Assembly: GCA_023663635.1 (NCBI GenBank)
Contig: JAMPHD010000008.1
Span: 1 to 64,000, forward strand
Source: Acetatifactor muris
GTDB lineage: Bacteria; Bacillota; Clostridia; Lachnospirales; Lachnospiraceae
Length of the DNA stretch: 64,000 nucleotides
Reading direction: 5' to 3'
Position 1 is the stretch's first letter, and each line of letters begins with the position of its first letter. This document shows positions 17,185 through 29,213 of this stretch, piece after piece. The notes beneath the pieces are model-generated. The model made no database searches. It had not been told where the DNA came from and saw only the letters and a list, made by a program, of their open reading frames with translations. A program made the position numbers and the translations under genes.

Positions 17185-17300
17185 AGAAGTGGTTTTGCAC
17201 ATATGAACAACCCCTATTACTAATTACTGCTAAATTTTTTATAAATATATATCATAAGGCCTCTCACAAAAGCTTTCAACACGGAAGGGAGTTTTACACA

Positions 17301-18410
17301 ATGAAATTAATTTGTTCAAAATCAAATCTTCTGAATGGAGTTCAGACCGTATCTAAAGCGGTTCCCAATAAGACCACTATGTCTATATTGGAGTGCATTC
17401 TGGTGGACGCAACTCAGGGTGTGATCAAGCTGACTGCCAATGATATGGAATTGGGAATCGAGACGATCGTGGAGGGCGAGATCGTAGAAAAAGGTATTGT
17501 CGCGTTGGAAGCTAAGATGTTTCTTGAGATCGTGAGAAAATTTCCGGACAGCGATATAGTGATTGAGACGGACGGATCCTATAAGACAAGCATTATATGT
17601 GAGAAATCTAAGTTTAATATCATCGGAAAATCAGGGGAAGATTTCTCCTATCTTCCGGTGATCGAGAGAGATTATAATATTGTGATCAGCCAGTTTACCT
17701 TGAAGGAAGTTGTGAGACAGACCATTTTCTCTATTTCTGACAATGACAATAATAAACTGATGACGGGTGAACTGTTTGACATCAATGAGAATGAATTCAA
17801 AGTCGTCTCTCTGGACGGACATAGAATATCCATCCGCAAGATTGAGTTAAAGAATCATTATGAGCCCAAGAAAGTGGTAGTTCCGGGGAAAACTTTGAAT
17901 GAGGTGAGTAAGATCCTGTCAGGAGACGCGGACAAGGATGTGACGCTCTATTTCACTCCTAAGCATATTATATTTGAGTTTGACAATACCACTGTGGTAT
18001 CCCGTCTGATCGAAGGAGAGTATTTTAAGATCGATCAGATGCTCTCCAGTGATTATGAGACAAAGGTTAAGATCAACAAAAAAGAATTTTTGAATTGTAT
18101 AGACAGAGCCACTCTTCTTGTGAAAGAGGGAGATAAGAAACCCATTATCATCAATATAACGGAGGAAGGAATGGAGCTGAAGATCAATTCCGTTCTCGGC
18201 AGCATGAATGAGGAGATTGATATTGAGATGAGCGGAAAGAATCTGATGATCGGATTCAATCCCAAGTTTTTGATAGATGCCCTTCGCGTGATAGATGATG
18301 AGGAAGTGGAATTGTATATGGTAAATCCGAAAGCTCCCTGCTTTATCAAAAATTCTGAGGAGAGTTATATTTACCTGATACTTCCCGTGAATTTCACTAC
18401 CGTAAACTGA
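17301..18410 (+). CDS. dnaN: DNA polymerase III beta clamp
   Basis: Sliding clamp that tethers polymerases to DNA. The 369-residue product has the three-repeat clamp fold length and conserved strings such as MSILECILVDA, a central DGHRISIRK and the C-terminal YLILPVN. AGGGAG precedes the ATG. It heads a tight run of dnaN, yaaA, recF, gyrB and gyrA. Confidence 0.97.
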   Translation: MKLICSKSNLLNGVQTVSKAVPNKTTMSILECILVDATQGVIKLTANDMELGIETIVEGEIVEKGIVALEAKMFLEIVRKFPDSDIVIETDGSYKTSIICEKSKFNIIGKSGEDFSYLPVIERDYNIVISQFTLKEVVRQTIFSISDNDNNKLMTGELFDINENEFKVVSLDGHRISIRKIELKNHYEPKKVVVPGKTLNEVSKILSGDADKDVTLYFTPKHIIFEFDNTTVVSRLIEGEYFKIDQMLSSDYETKVKINKKEFLNCIDRATLLVKEGDKKPIIINITEEGMELKINSVLGSMNEEIDIEMSGKNLMIGFNPKFLIDALRVIDDEEVELYMVNPKAPCFIKNSEESYIYLILPVNFTTVN

Positions 18411-18452
18411 TAAAGAGTTTATGAAAGATTTAAAAATGACAGTTAAGGAAAT

Positions 18453-18665
18453 ATGAATATGCAGACAGTTCAGTTAAAGAGTGAATATATCAAGCTCGGA
18501 CAGGCTTTGAAGGCTGCCGGTCTTGTGGAGTCGGGAGTAGACGCAAAATTTGTCATACAGGACGGGCTTGTAAAAGTAAACGGCAAGACAGAACTGCAGC
18601 GCGGCAAAAAACTTGTGTCGGGTGATATCGTGGAATATGACGGTAATACTGTTCATATCAAATGA
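18453..18665 (+). CDS. yaaA: S4-domain RNA-binding protein YaaA
   Basis: A 70-residue S4-like RNA-binding protein (IKLGQALKAAGLVESGVDAKFVIQDGLVKVNG), the small protein usually encoded between dnaN and recF in Firmicutes and implicated in ribosome assembly in Bacillus. AAGGAAAT precedes the ATG at 18453; the ATG at 18459 is an alternative. The fold is complete. Confidence 0.92.
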   Translation: MNMQTVQLKSEYIKLGQALKAAGLVESGVDAKFVIQDGLVKVNGKTELQRGKKLVSGDIVEYDGNTVHIK

Positions 18666-18692
18666 TTCCAAAATACAACATAGGGGCCAAAC

Positions 18693-19802
18693 ATGATCAT
18701 AAAATCATTAGAGCTTGCTGATTACAGAAATTATGAAAACCTTGATCTGAAATTTGACAAGGGAACCAATATTTTGTATGGAGACAATGCCCAGGGAAAA
18801 ACAAATATTTTGGAGGCCATCTATGTGGCGGCCACCACAAAATCCCATAAGGGAAGTAAAGATAGAGATATTGTCAATTTTGACAAAGAGGAAGCGCACA
18901 TCAGAACCTATATCGAGAGGGACGGCGTAGAGACGAGAGTTGACATGCATCTTCGCAAGGCAAAGTCCAAGGGAATTGCGGTGGACGGTCAGAAATTAAA
19001 GAAAGCCGCGGATCTGTTGGGACTTTGCAATGTAGTGTTCTTTTCTCCCGAGGATCTTGGAATCATCAAGAACGGACCCTCTGAGAGAAGAAGATTCATT
19101 GATATGGAACTGTGTCAATTAGACAACATTTATCTGTATAATCTCAACAATTACAATAAAATCGTGAATCAGAGAAATAAACTCTTAAAGGATATGTTCA
19201 TGAATCCCGATCTGAAGGAGACTTTGAACATATGGGATATGCAGCTTGTGTCCTACGGATCTAAGATCATAGAGAGACGCAGAACCTTTGTGGATCAGTT
19301 GAATGAGATCATATGTGAGATTCATGGGAAACTTTCCGGCGATAAGGAAGAGTTGCGTATCGTGTATGAGCCGAATGTGGAAACGGAAGAATTTGAAAAA
19401 AGTATGCGTTTTGGCCGCGACAGAGACATAAAGGCCAAGATGACCACCGTAGGTCCTCACAGAGATGATTTTTCCATTATGAACGGGGATATTGATATCA
19501 GAAAATACGGTTCCCAGGGACAACAGAGAACTGCGGCGCTGTCTCTTAAACTGTCGGAGATTGAACTGGTGAGACGGATCACAAAGGACAATCCCATACT
19601 CTTGTTGGATGATGTGTTGTCGGAGCTTGACAGCAACAGACAAAATTTTCTCCTGAACAGTATAGGGGAGATTCAGACCATCATAACCTGTACCGGTTTG
19701 GAGGAATTTGTGAATAACCGTTTTGAGATAGACAGGGTATTCCGTGTGACGGAAGGAAAAGTCACTGTTATGAACGAGACGGATGTAAATGAAAAGGTAT
19801 GA
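18693..19802 (+). CDS. recF: DNA replication and repair protein RecF
   Basis: SMC-like ATPase that helps load RecA at gaps. The 369-residue protein has Walker A GDNAQGKTN (30-38), the RRFIDMELCQL region, the signature YGSQGQQRTAALSLKL, and Walker B ILLLDDVLSELD. Length is normal. It sits 27 bases after yaaA and 50 bases before gyrB in the same operon. Confidence 0.97.
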   Translation: MIIKSLELADYRNYENLDLKFDKGTNILYGDNAQGKTNILEAIYVAATTKSHKGSKDRDIVNFDKEEAHIRTYIERDGVETRVDMHLRKAKSKGIAVDGQKLKKAADLLGLCNVVFFSPEDLGIIKNGPSERRRFIDMELCQLDNIYLYNLNNYNKIVNQRNKLLKDMFMNPDLKETLNIWDMQLVSYGSKIIERRRTFVDQLNEIICEIHGKLSGDKEELRIVYEPNVETEEFEKSMRFGRDRDIKAKMTTVGPHRDDFSIMNGDIDIRKYGSQGQQRTAALSLKLSEIELVRRITKDNPILLLDDVLSELDSNRQNFLLNSIGEIQTIITCTGLEEFVNNRFEIDRVFRVTEGKVTVMNETDVNEKV

Positions 19803-19846
19803 GTGGAACATTGATTCATAAAAGTCATGAGAATGACAGAATGTGA

Positions 19847-22060
<2,214 letters not shown>

Positions 22061-22076
22061 AAATGGAGAATAGTAT

Positions 22077-24629
22077 ATGAATGACGATGTTTTTGATAAA
22101 ATCCCCGATGTGGACAAAATTCATGAAGTAGATCTGAAGGAAAGGATGGAGACCTTTTTCATAGATTATGCTATGAGTGTCATCGCATCCCGCGCCCTTC
22201 CCGATGTGAGAGACGGTCTGAAACCTGTTCAACGCCGTGTGCTCTACTCCATGATCGAGTTGAACAACGGTCCGGACAAGCCACATCGCAAGAGCGCGCG
22301 TATTGTCGGCGATACCATGGGTAAATATCATCCCCACGGTGACAGCTCCATCTATGGCACTTTGGTCAATATGGCTCAGGAGTGGTCCACCAGATATCCT
22401 CTTGTAGACGGCCATGGCAACTTTGGTTCCATGGACGGCGACGGCGCCGCCGCCATGCGTTACACGGAGGCCAGACTCTCCAAGATTTCCATGGAGCTCT
22501 TGGCGGATATCAACAAAGATACCGTAGATTTTGTTCCAAACTTTGATGATACGGAGAAAGAGCCCGTGATTCTCCCGAGTCGTTATCCCAATCTGTTGGT
22601 GAATGGCACCACGGGTATTGCGGTGGGTATGGCCACCAACATTCCGCCTCATAATCTGCGTGAGGTGGTTCAGGCAGTCGTCAAGATCATTGACAATCGT
22701 GTGCAGGAGGACAGAGCCACCACCATAGAGGAGATCCTTCCCATTATTAAAGCGCCCGATTTTCCCACCGGCGGACTGATCATGGGTACCCGAGGCTGTG
22801 AGGAGGCTTATCGAACGGGACGCGGCAAGATCAGGGTGCGCGCCGTGACGGATATTGAGACTCTGCCCAACGGAAAGACTCAGATCGTGGCCACGGAACT
22901 TCCCTACATGGTGAACAAGGCCAATCTGATCGTGAAGATTGCGGAGCTCGTCAAATTAAAGAAGATCGACGGTATCGTAGATATCCGGGATGAGTCCAAC
23001 AGAGAGGGTGTCAGGGTAGTGATCGAGCTGCGCCGTGACGCCAATGCCAATGTGATCCTGAATCAGTTGTATAAGCACACGCAGCTGCAGGATACTTTTG
23101 GTGTGATCATGTTGGCTCTGGTGAACAATGAGCCCAAAGTCATGAATCTTCTGGATATGTTGATCTATTATCTTCAGCATCAGGAGGATGTGGTCACCAG
23201 AAGGACCAAATATGACCTGAACAAAGCGGAGGAGAGAGATCATATTTTGCAGGGTCTCTTAAAGGCCTTGGATTTCATTGACGAAGTGATCGCTATCATC
23301 CGCGGCAGTGAAAACGGACAGATCGCGGAGGACAGACTGATAGAAAGATTTGAACTCTCCAAGGTTCAGGCACATTCCATTGTGGAGATGCGTCTGAGAT
23401 CCCTCACCGGACTGGAGCGGGAGCGGTTGGAGAACGAGCATAGAGAGTTGGAGATCCGCATCGAAGAACTCAAGGCCATATTGGCGGATGAAAAATTACT
23501 TCTCGGTGTCATCAAAGAAGAAATTTTGATCATTGCGGAGAAATATGGCGATGACAGAAGGAGCTCCATCGGCTTTGACGAGTTGGATTTCTCCATGGAG
23601 GATCTGATACCCTATGAGAATACGGTCATTGCCATGACCAGACTGGGCTATATCAAGCGCATGACCGTGGATAACTTCAAGTCGCAGAACCGCGGCGGCA
23701 AGGGCATCAAAGGAATGCAGACCATAGAGGATGATTATATCGAGGATCTTTTGATGTGTACCACCCATCATTACATGAATTTCTTCACCAATATGGGTCG
23801 CGTGTACAGATTAAAGGCCTATGAGATTCCGGAGGCCGGAAGGACCGCTAGGGGAACCGCGGTGGTTAATCTTTTGCAGTTGCAGCCGGGTGAAAAGATC
23901 ACGGCCATGATCCCCATCAGGGAATATGACGCGAACAGATATCTGTTCATGGTGACCGGAAAAGGAATCGTGAAGAAGACTCCCCTCGCTGATTTTGCCA
24001 ATGTGAGAAAAAATGGTCTCACGGCCATCAACCTTCGGGATGATGATGAGCTGATCGAGGTGAAGACCACGGATGTGGACAGCGAGATTTTCCTGGTGAC
24101 CAGACAGGGCATGTGTATCCGTTTTAAGGAGTCGGATGTGCGTCCCACCGGAAGAGCCTCCATGGGCGTGATCGGAATGAATCTGATGCCTGGAGATGAG
24201 GTTGTTGGTATGCAGCTCCAGACTCAGGGAGATTCCCTGTTGATCGTCTCGGAAAACGGTCTCGGAAAACGCACCTATCTGGAAGAGTTTACCGTACAGA
24301 AGAGGGGCGGTAAGGGCGTAAAATGCTACAAGATCACGGAGAAGACCGGAGATGTGGTGGGTGTCAAGGCCGTAACGGATGAAAACGAGATCATGATGAT
24401 CACCACGGAGGGAGTCATCATACAGTTGCGCGTGCAGGATATTTCTATATTGAAGAGGATCACCTCCGGCGTAAAGATGATGAATCTGGACGAGGGTGTG
24501 AAAGTAGCTCAGATCGCCAAGGTTCGCGGACAAATTTCTAATGAGGATCAGGAGTTTGACAATGCGGAGGATGCATTAGAAAAGGTGGAAGACGACTTGA
24601 AGGAGACGGAAGATTCTTCCACGGAATAA
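22077..24629 (+). CDS. gyrA: DNA gyrase subunit A
   Basis: DNA cleavage and reunion subunit. The 850-residue product has the winged-helix domain with catalytic Tyr129 ([10 protein letters not shown]), the tower and coiled-coil region, and the C-terminal beta-pinwheel with the gyrase box ([11 protein letters not shown]) needed for wrapping DNA. It ends in an acidic tail. In the quinolone-determining region the sequence is [10 protein letters not shown]: the serine equivalent to E. coli Ser83 is kept, but the position equivalent to Asp87 is glycine. The gene starts 17 bases after gyrB and is followed by a terminator. Confidence 0.97.
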   Translation: MNDDVFDKIPDVDKIHEVDLKERMETFFIDYAMSVIASRALPDVRDGLKPVQRRVLYSMIELNNGPDKPHRKSARIVGDTMGKYHPHGDSSIYGTLVNMAQEWSTRYPLVDGHGNFGSMDGDGAAAMRYTEARLSKISMELLADINKDTVDFVPNFDDTEKEPVILPSRYPNLLVNGTTGIAVGMATNIPPHNLREVVQAVVKIIDNRVQEDRATTIEEILPIIKAPDFPTGGLIMGTRGCEEAYRTGRGKIRVRAVTDIETLPNGKTQIVATELPYMVNKANLIVKIAELVKLKKIDGIVDIRDESNREGVRVVIELRRDANANVILNQLYKHTQLQDTFGVIMLALVNNEPKVMNLLDMLIYYLQHQEDVVTRRTKYDLNKAEERDHILQGLLKALDFIDEVIAIIRGSENGQIAEDRLIERFELSKVQAHSIVEMRLRSLTGLERERLENEHRELEIRIEELKAILADEKLLLGVIKEEILIIAEKYGDDRRSSIGFDELDFSMEDLIPYENTVIAMTRLGYIKRMTVDNFKSQNRGGKGIKGMQTIEDDYIEDLLMCTTHHYMNFFTNMGRVYRLKAYEIPEAGRTARGTAVVNLLQLQPGEKITAMIPIREYDANRYLFMVTGKGIVKKTPLADFANVRKNGLTAINLRDDDELIEVKTTDVDSEIFLVTRQGMCIRFKESDVRPTGRASMGVIGMNLMPGDEVVGMQLQTQGDSLLIVSENGLGKRTYLEEFTVQKRGGKGVKCYKITEKTGDVVGVKAVTDENEIMMITTEGVIIQLRVQDISILKRITSGVKMMNLDEGVKVAQIAKVRGQISNEDQEFDNAEDALEKVEDDLKETEDSSTE

Positions 24630-24691
24630 TTTCCTGCAAAAAAACTTGAAATCTGTCAACTTTAGGTGTAGATTATATGAGGATGTACCGG

Positions 24692-24725
24692 AAAAGTTTG
24701 TGCCATGAGGTACAAACTTTTCTTA
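24692..24725 (+). terminator. Terminator after gyrA
   Basis: AAAAGTTTGTGCC pairs with GGTACAAACTTTT (one G-T pair) around an ATGA loop, followed by CTTATT. The 13-pair stem lies 63 bases after the gyrA stop and closes the dnaN-to-gyrA run. Confidence 0.75.
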
Positions 24726-24798
24726 TTAACATAAGGATAAGGGCAGTTCGCGGAGCGTGTTGTCCGTTGTTTTGTAAAGGTGAAGTGAGGAGTTAAAG

Positions 24799-25278
24799 AT
24801 GTCGGTAGAAACAGTGAAAAAATATCTGAAACAGTTTGACCTGGACGGGAAAGTGGAAGAATTCACGGAGTCCAGCGCCACGGTGGAGCTGGCGGCCCAT
24901 GCGGCGGGAGTGATCCCTGCCATGATCGCCAAGACTTTATCCTTTAAATTGGAGGATCATGCGGTGTTGATCGTCACCTGCGGCGATACCAAGGTGGATA
25001 ACAGAAAATTTAAGGATAAATTCGGCACGAAGGCCAAGATGCTGACGCCTGAGGAGGTGGTGGAGTATACGGGACACACCATCGGAGGAGTATGTCCTTA
25101 TGCCAATCCGGAGGGCAAAGTGAAGGTGTATTTGGATGAATCCATGAGACGCTTTGATATGATGCTGCCGGCAGCAGGCAGCTCCAGCAGTTGTGTGAGA
25201 CTGACCATAGAAGAGTTGGAGCGCTCCTGTCCCGGAGCCGAGTGGGCGGATCTGTGCAAAATATCCGATCCCGCATAA
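24799..25278 (+). CDS. YbaK/EbsC family aminoacyl-tRNA deacylase
   Basis: A 159-residue protein of the YbaK/ProX editing family, which hydrolyses mischarged Cys- or Ala-tRNA-Pro. The fold is recognisable from ESSATVELAAHA, the conserved lysine in AMIAKTLSFKL, GDTKVDNRKFKDKFG, and the GHTIGGVCPY loop with the final SSSSCVRLTIEEL. Length is normal. It stands alone between the gyrA terminator and the antiporter; the tRNA specificity cannot be read from the sequence. Confidence 0.9.
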   Translation: MSVETVKKYLKQFDLDGKVEEFTESSATVELAAHAAGVIPAMIAKTLSFKLEDHAVLIVTCGDTKVDNRKFKDKFGTKAKMLTPEEVVEYTGHTIGGVCPYANPEGKVKVYLDESMRRFDMMLPAAGSSSSCVRLTIEELERSCPGAEWADLCKISDPA

Positions 25279-25325
25279 TATTTTAAAAATAGGAATTTAC
25301 AGATCGCGCAGAAAAGAGGTTTGTC

Positions 25326-26516
25326 ATGGAAGAAGCATATATGATTTTTAAGGATCTTGCAATTATCATTGTCTTTGCCAAATTTTTCGGATTGTTGGCC
25401 AGAAGATGCAAAGCTCCGCAGGTGGTAGGTGAGATCATCGCCGGACTTCTGATCGGCCCGAGCATTCTGGGACTGGTGCGCCAGACGGATTTTCTGTCAC
25501 AAATGGCGGAGATCGGCGTCATTCTTCTGATGTTCTCCGCGGGTTTGGAGACGGATCTGAAGGAATTGATGAAGACGGGACCTATCGCTTTTTTGATCGC
25601 CTGTGCGGGAGTTTTTGTTCCGCTGGTTGGCGGAACCTTGCTCTACATGGGATTTTACGGCGTGTCTCCCTTCGGATCCGAGAAATTTTATATGGCAGTG
25701 TTCATCGGTGTCATTATGACTGCCACCAGCGTCAGCATTACGGTTCAATCCCTGAAAGAATTAGGTAAATTAAAGGGAAAAGTGGGAACTACGATCCTCA
25801 GCGCCGCCATTATAGATGATGTCATCGGAATTATCGTGTTGACCTTTGTGGTGGGTGTGAAAAATCCCGACTCGGCGCCCGGCAAGGTGGTCCTCTCCAC
25901 GATCCTGTTTTTTGTGTTGGTACTGGTGGTCGGATTCTTCCTCTACAAATTGTTCAACAGTTTTGATGAGAGATATCCCCATACCAGAAGGATTCCCATT
26001 TTGGGACTGGCGCTCTGTTTCTTTTTTGCCTATGTGGCGGAGAAATATTTCGGCATCGCGGATATCACGGGAGCCTATGTGGCCGGCATCATTCTCTGTT
26101 CCATCAGGGATTCCAATTATATAGCCCATGAGATGGACACCAATTCCTATATGCTCTTTGGTCCCATTTTCTTCGCGAGTATCGGACTGAAGACAAATAT
26201 CGACAATATTGATATGGGGATTCTGCTGTTTTCCATAGGATTTGTGCTTGTGGCGCTCCTGTGCAAGATCATCGGCTGCGGTCTGATGGCAAAGATCTGC
26301 AAGTTCTCTTTCTCGGATTCCTTAAAGATCGGTGTGGGCATGATGACCCGGGGAGAGGTGGCCTTGATCGTGTCCCAGAAAGGACTGTCCGTGGGACTGC
26401 TCACCCCCGTGTACTTTACGTCGGTGATCCTGTTGATCATTGTATCCAGCATCTCCACGCCGATCATTTTGAAGGTATTGTACGCCAGAGACAAGAGATA
26501 TGGGATAGAGTCCTGA
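25326..26516 (+). CDS. Cation/proton antiporter, CPA2 family
   Basis: An integral membrane protein of 396 residues with about 12 hydrophobic segments and the monovalent cation:proton antiporter-2 layout: an opening LAIIIVFAKFFGLLARR, GEIIAGLLIGPSILG, the central SAAIIDDVIGIIVL with its paired aspartates that form the ion site, and MMTRGEVALIVSQKG near the end. It probably exchanges Na+ or K+ for protons. No C-terminal RCK/TrkA domain is present. AGAGG precedes the ATG. The next gene is convergent. Confidence 0.88.
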   Translation: MEEAYMIFKDLAIIIVFAKFFGLLARRCKAPQVVGEIIAGLLIGPSILGLVRQTDFLSQMAEIGVILLMFSAGLETDLKELMKTGPIAFLIACAGVFVPLVGGTLLYMGFYGVSPFGSEKFYMAVFIGVIMTATSVSITVQSLKELGKLKGKVGTTILSAAIIDDVIGIIVLTFVVGVKNPDSAPGKVVLSTILFFVLVLVVGFFLYKLFNSFDERYPHTRRIPILGLALCFFFAYVAEKYFGIADITGAYVAGIILCSIRDSNYIAHEMDTNSYMLFGPIFFASIGLKTNIDNIDMGILLFSIGFVLVALLCKIIGCGLMAKICKFSFSDSLKIGVGMMTRGEVALIVSQKGLSVGLLTPVYFTSVILLIIVSSISTPIILKVLYARDKRYGIES

Positions 26517-26523
26517 TGAGATA

Positions 26524-27267
26524 TCATTCCTCCGATACCGTGTAGAGATAGGCTCTGCCTCTTTTGCCTATACGATTTATGACACCGATGTCGTATAAGA
26601 TATTTACCACTGTCCCCGCCAGATCCGCGGATATGTGAGCTGCCTTGGCAAATTCCCTGACGGTAAATTCTCCTTCCAACTCATAGGGTACGAACTGCAT
26701 ATAGTCTTCCACACGGTTGATCTCTACTTCTTCTATCAGCTGTAGTGGGATTCGGTCATAACGTCCGGATCCCTTTTTTCTGTCCTTGCTCCAACCGTTT
26801 AGAAGCTTATATTCCTCCATGTCCATGAGTACGAGCCTGAGTCGCAAATTGGTATTTTTTAAGAACGGCTTGATCTTATACAATTCGGGGAAGACCGTAT
26901 AAGGACTGCCCTTTAGGGGAGATTTGCGGGGTTTGCTCAACTCTCCGGTCTCCTCGTCTATCCAGATGATCCATTTTTCCCTGGGTATGGGATAGACGAT
27001 GGTGACGGGATAGAGGGGCAGAAAGGCACTGAGTTTGTTCCGCATTTTATTGAATTGGCGGGTCTGGATCTCAATGATCTCACCGTCATGATAGATATCT
27101 GCCACATAATTTTCAATGGGAATCTCCTGATGATCCTCATCGGGCTCGTAAAAATTCTTGAGGACCGCATGGACGGTCTTCTCGGAAAGCGTGCCGATAC
27201 CGAGACGTTGTCTGTCCACTCCTATGATTTTGTCTTTGGCGGCCTGAAAAGCCTGTTGATCGGGCAT
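26524..27267 (-). CDS. Unrecognised protein with nuclease-like N-terminal half and winged-helix-like C-terminus
   Basis: A 247-residue protein of unknown function. The N-terminal half contains ADIYHDGEIIEIQTRQFNKM (about residues 55-75), which has the D...E-x-Q spacing seen in PD-(D/E)XK-like folds, followed by a hydrophobic strand VTIVYPIPREKWIIWID. The last 65 residues (FTVREFAKAAHISADLAGTVVNILYDIGVINRIG) look like a winged helix. No membrane segment is seen. It is the last gene of a three-gene minus-strand set after the ASCH and AlbA_2 genes, with a 16-base gap. Both domain assignments are by eye and need a profile search. Confidence 0.55.
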   Translation of the reverse strand: MPDQQAFQAAKDKIIGVDRQRLGIGTLSEKTVHAVLKNFYEPDEDHQEIPIENYVADIYHDGEIIEIQTRQFNKMRNKLSAFLPLYPVTIVYPIPREKWIIWIDEETGELSKPRKSPLKGSPYTVFPELYKIKPFLKNTNLRLRLVLMDMEEYKLLNGWSKDRKKGSGRYDRIPLQLIEEVEINRVEDYMQFVPYELEGEFTVREFAKAAHISADLAGTVVNILYDIGVINRIGKRGRAYLYTVSEE

Positions 27268-27283
27268 AAGGCATTTTCTCCTG

Positions 27284-27619
27284 TTACACGGTTCGGATTT
27301 CGATTCCGACTACACCATACTTTTTTATGTTGTCTTTGGAATAATAATACAGCATATCATCCGGATCGGCAGTTTCTTTGTCATCATAACCTATAGAGAT
27401 TTTGTCATGATGAGCATACAGATCCACAAAAGTCGGATATCTATACAAATTTGTAACAAGACATTCCATTTGATTTCCATTTTCCACATCTTCAAATAGG
27501 ATCATATCTCCAATGGAGATATGAGAACGTTTTTCGTCAAATAAGCGCATTTCTACAGTTTTTGTTCCATCTTTGATCTTGAAAAACGAATTGTGTTCAA
27601 GGTTCATTTTATGAGTCAT
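27284..27619 (-). CDS. ASCH/PUA-like domain protein
   Basis: A 111-residue protein with the ASCH layout: a K-T-V-E-M-R-L core (KDGTKTVEMRLFDEKRSHISIGDMILFED), then a beta-barrel strand set ending GVVGIEIRTV. ASCH domains bind RNA or modified nucleotides; the ligand here is unknown. The ATG at 27619 has CGGAG five bases upstream and overlaps the end of the AlbA_2 gene by 11 bases, suggesting coupled translation with that gene. Confidence 0.8.
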   Translation of the reverse strand: MTHKMNLEHNSFFKIKDGTKTVEMRLFDEKRSHISIGDMILFEDVENGNQMECLVTNLYRYPTFVDLYAHHDKISIGYDDKETADPDDMLYYYSKDNIKKYGVVGIEIRTV

Positions 27620-29120
27620 GTTTTCTCCGCAAATCAGAAATATACTTTTGTCTGCTGCTGCTTGGTTTATCCGGAATAGTCATTTTCAACAACCTGTTGT
27701 TTAAGCAAGGAATAATTATTTTTGTTCTAAAATAACTTCGGGATGCTATACCCATAAAAGCCCTCATTTCTGCAGCGCTTCTTGGTTCTGAGCAAAAGTC
27801 TAGCAGATTATCCAATCTGTCCTTTTCTAACGGGATAATCATCTGTTTGCTGACCTGACCACTGACCTGACCACTGACCTGACCACTGACCTGACCACTG
27901 ACCTGACCACTAACCTGACCACTTGGTCCCACAGTTGTTGTTGCTGCCTCCTGCAAAGGAATCACTATAGTAAACACATCTGCTTCTGTAAAGATTGGTT
28001 CTGCACCCGAATACAATTTAGTATATTTATAACTGTTTCTCATCCCACTGCCAAGTTCGTCAGCCAATCCTATCTCACGAAACACCTTGGCAATTGAAGG
28101 GTTCTTTGCAAATGGCTTAAAAGTCTTCAGGCTTAAAGTTCCACAGCCATGCACAAGATTTGCGTTTTCTGTTATAATCTTATCTCTCTCAATCAAAAAT
28201 TTTGGAACATATCCACTGGAGAAATCTCTATGCATTAACAAATTCGAAATAATCTCCCGAAGAATTTTATCTCGTGCACTAATTCGTTGTATACCTTCCA
28301 TCGCAAACAAATCATTTAAGTGTTTCTTTCCAAATTCCATCAAACGGTCATAACTTTCAATAAGATTGGTAATAATCACATCCCGGTCATCATACCGGTC
28401 TATATTGAACACACGAAATATCGCATCAGTTTTATGTTGTGGTAAAACAGACATAATCATACTATCAGTACCAAACAATAAAATTGCCGCAAGTGTAATT
28501 CCATATTTATTTGTCTGCAAATCTTCAAGGATCAATCCACTGCTCCTAAGTATTTCTTCGTCGGTCATATCTATCCAAGGATGATGTTCTGTATTTGCTC
28601 TTGCCATACGCCTTGCACGTTCTATCAAATCATGACGCAGACTTGAAACAGGCAATGTTGGATAAACTTTATTTACAAAATATGTGCTTTGCTTTCGCAG
28701 ATAAAGACTGAATACCATATCTGCATTATTTGTGATATCAATATCGGCATCATTATTACGATCAAATATCTTTCCGGCATTTCTATACACAGTTTTTCCT
28801 ACGGGAACATACACATATAGAATAATTTTTCCATCTGTTTCATATTGTTCCAGTGTAAGATATAATGGTGGATATATTTTACTTCCATTATTTACAGTCG
28901 TCAAAAAATTCTTCTTTATCCGCTCGACTCGGTCAGGATCGATACCAAGGATTGTGCCATCATCCTTTACTCCCAAAAATATATGGCCGCCTTCCCGGTT
29001 TGAAAAAGAACATACGGTATCATATACATCCTTAGTAATATCTGTTGTAGCTTTTTTAAATTCGATTGTCAGGCATTCGCCTTGATAAAGTAAATTCCAA
29101 AGTTCTGACGGAAGTGTCAT
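27609..29120 (-). CDS. AlbA_2/Schlafen-domain ATP-binding regulator with SGQV repeats
   Basis: A 503-residue protein of the COG2865 type. The N-terminal AlbA_2 (Schlafen-like) domain is clear (LTIEFKKATTDITKDVYDTVCSFSN, GGHIFLGVKDDGTILGI). A middle helical and GHKL-like part follows (LREIISNLLMHRDFS, ELGSGMRN). A linker of six SGQV repeats (encoded at 27853-27924) leads to a short winged-helix-like C-terminal region. Members act as regulators or defence-linked proteins; the role here is unknown. The gene overlaps the ASCH gene. Confidence 0.85.
   Translation of the reverse strand: MTLPSELWNLLYQGECLTIEFKKATTDITKDVYDTVCSFSNREGGHIFLGVKDDGTILGIDPDRVERIKKNFLTTVNNGSKIYPPLYLTLEQYETDGKIILYVYVPVGKTVYRNAGKIFDRNNDADIDITNNADMVFSLYLRKQSTYFVNKVYPTLPVSSLRHDLIERARRMARANTEHHPWIDMTDEEILRSSGLILEDLQTNKYGITLAAILLFGTDSMIMSVLPQHKTDAIFRVFNIDRYDDRDVIITNLIESYDRLMEFGKKHLNDLFAMEGIQRISARDKILREIISNLLMHRDFSSGYVPKFLIERDKIITENANLVHGCGTLSLKTFKPFAKNPSIAKVFREIGLADELGSGMRNSYKYTKLYSGAEPIFTEADVFTIVIPLQEAATTTVGPSGQVSGQVSGQVSGQVSGQVSGQVSKQMIIPLEKDRLDNLLDFCSEPRSAAEMRAFMGIASRSYFRTKIIIPCLNNRLLKMTIPDKPSSSRQKYISDLRRKHDS
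27853..27924 (-). repeat. Six tandem 12-base units within the AlbA_2 gene
   Basis: ACCTGACCACTG on the plus strand is repeated six times; the first four are identical and the last two differ only at the final base. Each encodes Ser-Gly-Gln-Val-type units on the minus strand. Gain or loss of a unit keeps the frame, so only linker length would vary. Confidence 0.95.
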
Positions 29121-29213
29121 ATGATTGTCTCTCCCAATATTGTATCAATCATCTACATAGCACTCTCTAAGTATATCCCGAAATCACAAATCATAATATC
29201 CCGTATTCACTTT

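Noticed and set aside
17073..17300. Second DnaA-box cluster between dnaA and dnaN
   Set aside because: Only loose AT-rich matches and no perfect or near-perfect box was found.
27853..27924. CRISPR-like array
   Set aside because: Units are contiguous with no spacers and encode a peptide repeat in frame.
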